DNA from: Candidatus Avoscillospira stercoripullorum
Lineage (GTDB): Bacteria; Bacillota; Clostridia; Oscillospirales; Oscillospiraceae
Reading direction: 5' to 3'
Assembly (NCBI GenBank): GCA_018712905.1
Contig: DVGD01000055.1
Location: forward strand, 1-5,996
DNA length: 5,996 bases
Below are positions 1 to 5,532 of the stretch, piece by piece. The notes below the pieces were generated by a model. It ran no database searches. It saw nothing but the letters and a program-made list of their open reading frames with translations, and had not been told where the DNA came from. Position 1 is the first letter of the stretch; the number at the start of each line of letters is the position of its first letter. Position numbers and translations under genes: made by a program.

Positions 1-5
1 AACCC

Positions 6-1331
6 CTACGGGAGGATCCAGTCTTCTCCCACGGTGAGGGGTTCGGAGAGATCCACGCTGGTGAACTGGGCATTGTAGATCTTGATCTGCACCGCTGACA
101 CGCCCTCCAGCCCGCACAGGGTCGCCACCACGGCGCGCACCGCCTGCTCTGCCTGCGCCGGCTCGCTATCGCACAGGGCAAAGGCACTGTTGAAGGTCAC
201 GGTGCAAAGGCCGTTGCGGATCTCCATTTCCACCGCCAGCGTTCCCGCGGGGAAGGGATTTTCATAGCCGCCGCAGGAGGTAAAGGACAAAAGCGCGCTC
301 AAAACGTCCGCGGCCACCGTGCGCCCCACAGTACGCCGGATGGCGCTGGGCACTGTGGCCAGCGCGCCGCCGCAGGGTACATAGAGATTGGTATCGAAGC
401 TGCCCTTCGTGCCCTTGTCCAGGGCGGATTCCTCCCGGGTGAGGGGCTCGGTGAGATCCAGGCCGCAATAGTCGTCGATCTTCTCTCCCTGGCAGAGGAT
501 CTGCACCCGCTCCACCTGGTTAAGCTCCGTGAGGGTATCGACCAGGGAAAACACCGCCATCCGCGCCTGCACATGGGTCTTGGGCGCGTTTTCCAGAAAC
601 GCCTGGGAGAAGTCCACGGTTACAAGGCCGTCATCCAGGGTGATTTCCCGCAGCGCCGTCCCCTCCGGCAGAACCCGCAGGGACGTCTCCTTCTCCGGTT
701 CGCCCAAGAGCTCCTCCACCAGATAGGTAGGAACCTCTGCGTCCGAAGCAAAGGAGCGCGTCCGCGTCTCCTCCACCAAGAACCGTGCGCCGGCGTCGGA
801 GAAATAGAGCTTTAAGGTCATCTCATCGCTGGTAGCCGAATCGTCAAAGAGCAGGAAGCTTTTCGGCGTCAGGGGCACGGAAAGGAGGCTGTCGCTTCCG
901 GTTCCCTCCGGTGCGGCCAGCACCACTTCCTCCACCTGGGGCAGTTCAACCATGGAATAGACGATGCAGGCCGTGGCCAGGGTGCGGTCGATGCCCGAGA
1001 GGGCGAAAAACGCATCGCTCAGCTCCAGCGTCAGCGTGCCGTCCTCCAGGGTGCATTTCTCCAGGGACGTGCCCACGGGGAAGGGCGTGCGAAGCTCCGG
1101 CGACTGAGGCCCTTCCAAATAGTCTTGGATATATGCCGCTACGTCCTCTTCAAACTCCGCCGCCTCGCTGCCCATGGCGCCCAGAGCGCCGGCATATTCG
1201 CCGGTGGTTTCGTCCTGGTAGAGGTAATAGCGCTGCACCGGATTTTCATAGCGGTTCTGCTCCGTCTCCCCATGGCAGCCGGCGCCAAGCAGCAGCGCCG
1301 CAGCCAAAATAAGGCTCCATACGCGCTTCAT
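6..1331 (-). CDS. Putative lipoprotein with three GerMN-like repeats
   Basis: Predicted secreted lipoprotein of 441 residues. The N-terminus (MKRVWSLILAAALLLGAGC) is a short basic stretch, a hydrophobic core and a cysteine at residue 19 that could be lipidated. The residue at -3 of the lipobox is Gly, which is not ideal. The rest looks like three copies of the GerMN fold, at about residues 35-158, 171-298 and 313-433. Each has a 'P-x-G-T' turn (FPVGTSL near 84, LPEGTAL near 221, FPAGTLA near 360), then 'L-x-D/N-G' and a strand ending in 'S-x-A-F', then a helix. GerMN domains occur in the spore germination protein GerM and in actinobacterial LpqB; their biochemical role is poorly known, so no reaction is proposed. 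The ATG overlaps the kinase stop codon by 4 bp (ATGA), and a GGAGG lies 7 bp upstream, so translation is probably coupled to the kinase. It is the last gene of the operon visible here. The protein carries ten cysteines, five of them in the third repeat. Confidence 0.85.
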   Translation of the reverse strand: MKRVWSLILAAALLLGAGCHGETEQNRYENPVQRYYLYQDETTGEYAGALGAMGSEAAEFEEDVAAYIQDYLEGPQSPELRTPFPVGTSLEKCTLEDGTLTLELSDAFFALSGIDRTLATACIVYSMVELPQVEEVVLAAPEGTGSDSLLSVPLTPKSFLLFDDSATSDEMTLKLYFSDAGARFLVEETRTRSFASDAEVPTYLVEELLGEPEKETSLRVLPEGTALREITLDDGLVTVDFSQAFLENAPKTHVQARMAVFSLVDTLTELNQVERVQILCQGEKIDDYCGLDLTEPLTREESALDKGTKGSFDTNLYVPCGGALATVPSAIRRTVGRTVAADVLSALLSFTSCGGYENPFPAGTLAVEMEIRNGLCTVTFNSAFALCDSEPAQAEQAVRAVVATLCGLEGVSAVQIKIYNAQFTSVDLSEPLTVGEDWILP

Positions 1332-2689
1332 TCCTCCACCTCCACATCAAAGTAGGGGAAGGTCACCGTGAAGATGGTGCCGCCCTCCGGCCGGTGGCGG
1401 AGGGTGATTTCTCCAAAGTTGCGCTTCACCAGATCGTGGACAATGGAAAGCCCCAGACCCGAGCCGCCCGCCTGGCGGGAGCGCGCCTTGTCCACCCGGT
1501 AGAACCGCTCGAACACGTGCGCCGCGGCGTCCTCGGGGATGCCCACGCCGGTGTCCTCCACCTCTACGGTGATTTCATCGTCCTGATGCCCCAGACGCAC
1601 ATGCACCAGGCCGCCGTCCTTATTATATTTGACGGCGTTTTCCACCAGGTTGAAGATAATCTGATACATGTCGTCCTCCATGGAGAGGACGGTGCAGTCC
1701 TTTTCCATGGTGCACCTGAGGCTGATTTCGCGCTGGTCCGCCAGGGGAATGAGCATCTTGAACACCTGGCCGATGACCCGGGACAAATCCACCACCTCGT
1801 GGTCTGCCTCCTTCTGCTCTCCCTCCTTGACGCTCTCGGCCTTGGTGAGTGCCAGAAGCTTCTGCGCCATGCGGGTGAGGCGGTCGGCCTCGGAGCCGAT
1901 GTCGGCCACAAATTCCCGCATGGTCTCGGCGTCCATGTCGTTCTGGAGAATGGAATCCGAGAGGAGCTTGATGGACGCCAGGGGCGTCTTGAGCTCGTGG
2001 GAGGCGTCGGAGACGAACTGCCGCTGTGCCTGCTCCGAGGCCTGGAGGCGGTCGGTGAGCTTGTTGAACTCTCCAGCCAGGCGGCCATATTCATCGGTGC
2101 CGTGCATCTGAATCTTGTGGTTATATTCGCCCTCCCGCGCCAGATCCATAGAGGCGAGAATCTTGTGCATCTTCCGGGAGGAGGCCAGGGCAAAGGCCAA
2201 AGAGCAGAGCACCATCAGAAGCTCCATGCCCAGGGAAATCCGGGCGATGTTGCGCTCCAGGGACTGGATGATTTCTCCCAGATCCTCGTCCACATCGGAG
2301 ATGTACACGCAGCCGATGGGACTGTCGTAGAGGTAGATGGGCACGGCGGCATAGCTGGTGAGCAGGCCGTCGGCATAGCGGCTATAAAAGACGTTCTGCC
2401 CCGCCATGGCCTCGGCAACCTCCCGGAGCAGCACAAATTTCCCCACCGCGCTGCGCTGGGTGAGGGAATCGTAGAGCGCGCACCCCTCCCCGTCCACAAT
2501 GAGCACCCGGGTCACGTTGAGGTCGCCCAGCACCGAAATCACCTGGGCGGTGTTCTCGGGGGTGAGGGTGTCCACGCCGGAGAAGGAGGAGGTCACCAGC
2601 TGCGCCTTATCCTGCAGCGACGTCTCCTTGGAGCGATAGAGGAGCTGCCGGGTGAGCGCCGAGGCGTAGTCGTTGAGAAACAGCAGCAC
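1328..2689 (-). CDS. Two-component sensor histidine kinase (HAMP, HisKA, HATPase)
   Basis: Membrane sensor kinase that should autophosphorylate on a histidine and pass the phosphate to the regulator encoded just upstream. Counting from the GTG at 2689, the order is: the end of a first membrane helix (1-6), an extracellular sensor of about 145 residues with a PDC/Cache-like look (VLIVDGEGCALYDS near 62), a second membrane helix (152-170), a HAMP linker (about 171-220), the H box FVSDASHELKTPLASIK with His231, the N box NLVENAVKYN (Asn351), the G1 box VEDTGVGIP (Asp379), the F box and the G2 box GGSGLGLSI (408-416). All catalytic motifs are intact. No cytoplasmic PAS domain is visible, unlike WalK. 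The coordinates use the only standard start codon in the open frame, but that GTG cuts the first membrane helix. The frame is open back to 2797, and an ATT at 2774-2776 would add 29 residues and complete the helix. The stop codon overlaps the lipoprotein ATG. Kinase identity is very sure; the start is not. Confidence 0.93.
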   Translation of the reverse strand: MLLFLNDYASALTRQLLYRSKETSLQDKAQLVTSSFSGVDTLTPENTAQVISVLGDLNVTRVLIVDGEGCALYDSLTQRSAVGKFVLLREVAEAMAGQNVFYSRYADGLLTSYAAVPIYLYDSPIGCVYISDVDEDLGEIIQSLERNIARISLGMELLMVLCSLAFALASSRKMHKILASMDLAREGEYNHKIQMHGTDEYGRLAGEFNKLTDRLQASEQAQRQFVSDASHELKTPLASIKLLSDSILQNDMDAETMREFVADIGSEADRLTRMAQKLLALTKAESVKEGEQKEADHEVVDLSRVIGQVFKMLIPLADQREISLRCTMEKDCTVLSMEDDMYQIIFNLVENAVKYNKDGGLVHVRLGHQDDEITVEVEDTGVGIPEDAAAHVFERFYRVDKARSRQAGGSGLGLSIVHDLVKRNFGEITLRHRPEGGTIFTVTFPYFDVEVEE

Positions 2690-2762
2690 CAGGGACGTGA
2701 GGAGAATATAGGTCGCGGCAAAGCGGATATGGGAGTTGAAGGAAAGCCTGCGGCGTCGAGTC

Positions 2763-3443
2763 TCAGCGTTTGAAATAGTAGCCCACTCCCCACTTGGTCA
2801 AAATATGCGCCGGCTCGGCGGGATCCCGCTCCAATTTTTCCCGCAGGCGGCGGATGTGCACGTCCACGGTGCGGATCTCGCTGCCGTAGGCGTCGTAGCC
2901 CCAGATGGCGTCCAGCAGCGCCTCCCGGGAGTAGACCCGGTTGGGGTTGCGCATGAGAAGCTCGATGAGGTCGAACTCCTTGGCGGTGAGCTCCGCCAGG
3001 GCGTCGTCGTTATAGGCGTTGCGGGCGTCGGTATCCAGGGTAATATTGTCGCAGACGAGCTTGGCCGACGGGGTGTCCCGCCGGGCGCCCGCCCGGCGCA
3101 GCAGCGCCCGGATGCGCGCCTTGAGCTCCAAAATGTTAAAGGGCTTGGTGAGATAGTCGTCCGCCCCGTGCTCAAAGCCCAGGAGCTTGTCCATGTCGTC
3201 GGCCTTGGCCGTGAGCATGATGATGGGCACGTCGGAAAACTCCCGGATCTTCTGGCAGGCCTCCAGCCCGTCCATCCGGGGCATCATCAGATCCAGCACC
3301 ACCAGATCCACCGCCTCCTTGGCGGCGATCTCCACGGCCTCCACGCCGTCGGCGCCGGTGAGCACCTCATAGCCGTCGTTTTCCAGGTTGAATTTAATCC
3401 CCTTCACCAGGAGCTTTTCGTCATCTACCACCAGTACCTTCAT
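2763..3443 (-). CDS. OmpR/PhoB-family response regulator
   Basis: DNA-binding response regulator of 226 residues, the normal length for the family. The receiver domain (about 1-116) has the acidic pair Asp7-Asp8, the phosphoacceptor Asp51 in VVLDLMMPRMDG, Thr78 in the switch strand and Lys100 in the KPF motif. A short linker leads to a winged-helix DNA-binding domain (about 127-226) with LTAKEFDLIELLMRNPNRV, the RTVDVHIRRLREKL recognition helix and the terminal wing GVGYYFKR. It most resembles the PhoB/WalR/ResD type. The ATG is preceded by GGAGG (3450-3454) at 6 bp spacing. The start lies inside the end of comEA (23-bp overlap) and the following kinase frame continues without a gap, so the gene is translated within the operon. 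The direct targets cannot be read from the sequence; the neighbouring envelope genes are candidates. Confidence 0.96.
   Translation of the reverse strand: MKVLVVDDEKLLVKGIKFNLENDGYEVLTGADGVEAVEIAAKEAVDLVVLDLMMPRMDGLEACQKIREFSDVPIIMLTAKADDMDKLLGFEHGADDYLTKPFNILELKARIRALLRRAGARRDTPSAKLVCDNITLDTDARNAYNDDALAELTAKEFDLIELLMRNPNRVYSREALLDAIWGYDAYGSEIRTVDVHIRRLREKLERDPAEPAHILTKWGVGYYFKR
2786..2791 (-). promoter_or_regulatory. Possible ribosome binding site for a non-standard kinase start
   Basis: GGGGAG on the minus strand lies inside the last codons of the response regulator, 9 bp before an ATT codon (2774-2776) that is in frame with the histidine kinase. Starting there gives MSNAETRRRRLSFNSHIRF and then a complete membrane helix, the expected layout for a kinase N-terminus. 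The G-rich run also encodes the WGVG of the regulator's conserved C-terminus, so it may be coincidental. Confidence 0.35.
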
Positions 3444-3909
3444 CTTCTACCTCCACAGTAATCAGCGCCTCCACGGCGGCGTATCGTTTTTCTCCAATGC
3501 CCGAGACCTCCATCAGCTGTTCCTTGGTAGAAAAGCCGCCGAAGGAGTCCCGGTAGTCCAAAATCGCTTGCGCCAGCACCGGCCCGATGCCCGGCAGCAG
3601 CTCCAGCTCGGCCTGGGTGGCCGTATTGAGATTGAGCGGCGCCTCCTCTGTAGGAGCCGACAGCTGCGGCGTCTGCTGCTCCGCTTCCTCCAGCTCCAGC
3701 GGCGCCTCCTCCTGCGTCTCCTGCGGCGCTTCCGGTGTCTGCGTCTCCTGGGACGCTGGTGTTTCCTTCGTCTCCTGCGGCTGGGAGCTCACCTGCACCG
3801 TCACCGTCTCGTGGGTGCCGCCGCTGCCCAGCACCCAGCCCAGGGAAAAGGCACACAAAACCGCCATGATGCAGTAAATCAGCCAGGAAATTCCCTTGTT
3901 TTTCATCAT
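3421..3909 (-). CDS. comEA: ComEA-like helix-hairpin-helix DNA-binding protein
   Basis: A 162-residue protein with one N-terminal membrane helix (about 7-29), a Gln/Glu/Thr/Pro-rich linker (about 40-90) and a C-terminal pair of helix-hairpin-helix motifs (about 92-150), including LNLNTATQAELELLPGIG and a second hairpin with VSGIGEKRY. These match the DNA-binding tail of ComEA, which holds incoming double-stranded DNA at the outer face of the membrane during natural transformation. The SLBB domain usually found between helix and hairpins in Firmicute ComEA is not visible; the linker takes its place. I chose the ATG at 3907-3909, with GGGAGG 5 bp upstream; the adjacent ATG at 3904-3906 (8-bp spacing) is equally possible. 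A TTG at 3936 gives a longer frame but would put this ribosome binding site inside the gene. It is first in an operon with a two-component system, not beside comEC as is usual. Whether it works in DNA uptake or elsewhere is not shown. Confidence 0.88.
   Translation of the reverse strand: MMKNKGISWLIYCIMAVLCAFSLGWVLGSGGTHETVTVQVSSQPQETKETPASQETQTPEAPQETQEEAPLELEEAEQQTPQLSAPTEEAPLNLNTATQAELELLPGIGPVLAQAILDYRDSFGGFSTKEQLMEVSGIGEKRYAAVEALITVEVEDEGTGGR
3715..3795. repeat. Three imperfect 27-bp tandem repeats in the comEA linker
   Basis: The nonamer CGTCTCCTG recurs on the plus strand at 3715, 3742 and 3769, exactly 27 bp apart. Identity extends past the nonamer between copies (CGTCTCCTGCGGC in the first and third). 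On the coding strand the period is nine residues and gives the related segments QPQETKETP, ASQETQTPE and APQETQEEA. A separate pair of short repeats (AGCGGCGCCTCCTC-like, near 3635 and 3698) encodes EEAPL twice. Confidence 0.7.
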
Positions 3910-3914
3910 TGCGG

Positions 3915-3920
3915 CCTCCC
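3915..3920 (-). promoter_or_regulatory. Ribosome binding site that sets the comEA start
   Basis: GGGAGG on the minus strand is 5 bp before the ATG at 3909 and 8 bp before the ATG at 3906. It lies downstream of the in-frame TTG at 3936, which argues against the longer reading frame. Confidence 0.75.
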
Positions 3921-3928
3921 TGGGTTCA

Positions 3929-3957
3929 TTGACCAACGGTTTGCAATCTGGTATAAT
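3929..3957 (+). promoter_or_regulatory. Sigma-A-type promoter for the D,D-carboxypeptidase gene
   Basis: A -35 box TTGACC (3929-3934), a 17-bp spacer and a perfect -10 box TATAAT (3952-3957) with an upstream TG (3949-3950), which makes it an extended -10. The predicted start of transcription is near 3964, leaving a leader of about 94 nt before the ATG at 4058. The core promoter sits upstream of the comEA ribosome binding site on the opposite strand. Confidence 0.8.
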
Positions 3958-4010
3958 GGGACAATCCCAAACGCGCAGCGTATTGCCTCCGCTTGGATGG
4001 CTTATGGCCT

Positions 4011-4040
4011 ATTATACCACACCCTTTCATCCCTCGGCAA
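4011..4040 (-). promoter_or_regulatory. Sigma-A-type promoter for the comEA/two-component operon
   Basis: On the minus strand, TTGCCG (4035-4040) is followed after 18 bp by a perfect TATAAT (4011-4016), also with an upstream TG giving an extended -10 (TGGTATAAT). Predicted transcription starts near 4004, with a leader of about 95 nt before comEA. This promoter faces the carboxypeptidase promoter, and each polymerase would cross the other's site. Confidence 0.65.
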
Positions 4041-4046
4041 CGTCAT

Positions 4047-4051
4047 AGGAG
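4047..4051 (+). promoter_or_regulatory. Ribosome binding site of the D,D-carboxypeptidase gene
   Basis: AGGAG with 6 bp to the ATG at 4058. The ATG opens a clear signal peptide, so the start is secure. Confidence 0.8.
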
Positions 4052-4057
4052 ATCAGA

Positions 4058-5527
4058 ATGAAACAAAAATCCATCGTTCTTTTGCTGCTCATCTGCCTTG
4101 TCTCGGCGCTGGTGCTCCCGGCCGCGGCCACAGAGGTGCCCGCGGTGGAGACGCCGGTCACCGATTTCACCCCCTTGGATACCACCGCTCCGGCGGAGGT
4201 GTTCACCGGTGTTCCCGGCTCGGCGCTGCTCATCGAGCTCAACTCCGGCGTCACCCTCTTTGCCCACAACGCCGCCGAGCGACGCTATCCCGCCAGCCTC
4301 ACCAAGATCATGACCGCCCTGCTTGCCCTGGAGCACGGCAACCTCGACGACCAGATCACCGTCTCGGAGACCGCCTTTGAAAACCTCCACGAGGACGGCA
4401 GCACCGTCGGCCTCCAGGCTGGAGAGATCATCTCCCTCAAGGATCTGCTCTACTGCATCATGGTGGCCTCGGCCAACGAGGCCTGCAACGTCATCGCCGA
4501 GTACATATCCGGCTCTGTGGACGCCTTCGTGGCGCTGATGAACGAAAAGGCCGCGGAGCTGGGCTGCACCGGCACCCACTTCGCCAACGCCCACGGCCTC
4601 CACGACGAGAATCACTACACCACCGCCCAGGATCTGGCGCTGATCGTCCAGGCCGCCATGGCCTATCCCGAATTCCGGGAGATTTCCAACACACCCCAGT
4701 ACACCGTCCCCGCCACCAACATGAGCGAGGAGCGCAAGCTCTACTCCACCAACAAGCTCATCTCCACCACCACCGACACCAGCGGCGGCAACTACTATTA
4801 TTCCAAGGCCGCCGGCATCAAGACCGGCTTCACTACCCCCGCCCAGCGCTGCCTCATTTCCACCGCCACCAACGACAACTTGCAGTTTCTGGGCGTGATT
4901 CTCTACGCCGAAAACGCCTACAACGAGGAAACCGGCTCGTATGATTTCCGAAGCTTCCCGGAATTTATCAACATGTGCGAGTATTTCTTCGAGCGCTATC
5001 AGTATACCACCGTCCTCACCACCCTCTATCCCGTGGCCGAGATGCCGGTGAATCAGTCCGCCGGCGCCCAGACCGTGGCCTTGGCGCCGGTGGCGGAAAT
5101 TCGCAGCCTGGTCAGCCAGGACTTTGACCCCGAAACCGTCCAGCTCAACGTCCAGCTGGACTACGAGAGTGTGGACGCGCCGGTGGAAGCCGGCACGGTG
5201 CTGGGCTCCGTCACCGTCCTGCTGGGCGACAAGGAAGTGGGCACCGTGGATCTCGCAGCCATCACCTCGGTGGTGCGCTCCGAGGTCACTCACCGTGCCG
5301 AGGCCACCCGGGAGTACGTGGAAGACAACTGGTGGAAGTGGCTGGTGGGAATCCTGCTGCTCATCGTGGCGCTGATTGTCCTTTGCTTCTTCCTGCTGCA
5401 GCTCTACCGCCGCCGGGAGCGCAAGCGCAAGGTTGCCGCCCGCCGCCGTGCCCTGGAGATGCGCGAGCGGCAGGAGCGGCTGCGGGAATATTCGCCCCCG
5501 GATTGGGACGACAGCTGGAAGGAGTGA
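4058..5527 (+). CDS. Serine-type D-alanyl-D-alanine carboxypeptidase (S11, DacA/DacF type)
   Basis: A low-molecular-weight penicillin-binding protein of 489 residues that removes the terminal D-Ala from peptidoglycan pentapeptides at the outer face of the membrane, limiting crosslinking. It has a signal peptide (1-24, likely cut after AAA), then the S11 catalytic domain with all three active-site motifs: S80-L-T-K83 (nucleophilic serine and general base), S138-A-N140 and K255-T-G257. A beta-rich PBP5_C-like domain follows (about 318-410). The C-terminus has a full membrane helix (about 426-449) and a cytoplasmic tail of 40 residues rich in Arg, Lys and Glu. PBP5-type enzymes more often end in an amphipathic anchor helix. 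Five cysteines lie in the exported part. It is transcribed divergently from the two-component operon, and its stop region carries the ribosome binding site of the next gene. DacF (sporulation) and DacA (vegetative) roles cannot be told apart here, so no symbol is assigned. Confidence 0.95.
   Translation: MKQKSIVLLLLICLVSALVLPAAATEVPAVETPVTDFTPLDTTAPAEVFTGVPGSALLIELNSGVTLFAHNAAERRYPASLTKIMTALLALEHGNLDDQITVSETAFENLHEDGSTVGLQAGEIISLKDLLYCIMVASANEACNVIAEYISGSVDAFVALMNEKAAELGCTGTHFANAHGLHDENHYTTAQDLALIVQAAMAYPEFREISNTPQYTVPATNMSEERKLYSTNKLISTTTDTSGGNYYYSKAAGIKTGFTTPAQRCLISTATNDNLQFLGVILYAENAYNEETGSYDFRSFPEFINMCEYFFERYQYTTVLTTLYPVAEMPVNQSAGAQTVALAPVAEIRSLVSQDFDPETVQLNVQLDYESVDAPVEAGTVLGSVTVLLGDKEVGTVDLAAITSVVRSEVTHRAEATREYVEDNWWKWLVGILLLIVALIVLCFFLLQLYRRRERKRKVAARRRALEMRERQERLREYSPPDWDDSWKE
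5519..5524 (+). promoter_or_regulatory. Ribosome binding site that sets the uracil-DNA glycosylase start
   Basis: AAGGAG sits in the last codons of the carboxypeptidase gene, 8 bp before the TTG at 5533. An in-frame GTG at 5524 overlaps this site and its own upstream sequence has no good binding site, so TTG is preferred. Confidence 0.65.
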
Positions 5528-5532
5528 CGGCT

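Noticed and set aside
1394..2773. 459-codon open frame on the plus strand, antisense to the kinase
   Set aside because: It is fully covered by a kinase with all conserved motifs. Its translation is rich in His, Gly, Leu and Val with no recognisable domain, as expected from the complement of GC-rich codons.
2736..3461. 241-codon plus-strand frame antisense to the response regulator
   Set aside because: The regulator is a textbook receiver plus winged-helix protein; the antisense frame is its codon shadow.
3906..3929. Seven-codon minus-strand leader frame (MNPGRPQ) whose TGA overlaps the comEA start
   Set aside because: The layout would suit translational coupling, but its ATG has no ribosome binding site and such short frames arise often by chance.
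3910..3936. TTG at 3936 as the comEA start, giving a 171-residue protein
   Set aside because: The strong GGGAGG site would then lie inside the gene, and nine polar residues would precede the natural MMKNKG start of the membrane anchor.
3964..4057. Riboswitch or attenuator in the carboxypeptidase leader
   Set aside because: The leader is about 94 nt, and I could see no long stem, no terminator with a U run and no known riboswitch core.
3388..4380. 330-codon plus-strand frame spanning comEA, the intergenic region and the start of the carboxypeptidase gene
   Set aside because: It crosses both promoters, runs out of frame into a well-supported gene and has Leu/Arg/His-rich composition without a domain.
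4043..5293. 416-codon open frame on the minus strand, antisense to the carboxypeptidase
   Set aside because: The plus-strand frame has the SxxK, SxN and KTG motifs, a signal peptide, a promoter and a ribosome binding site. The antisense frame is Gly/His/Val-rich low-complexity sequence without a domain.
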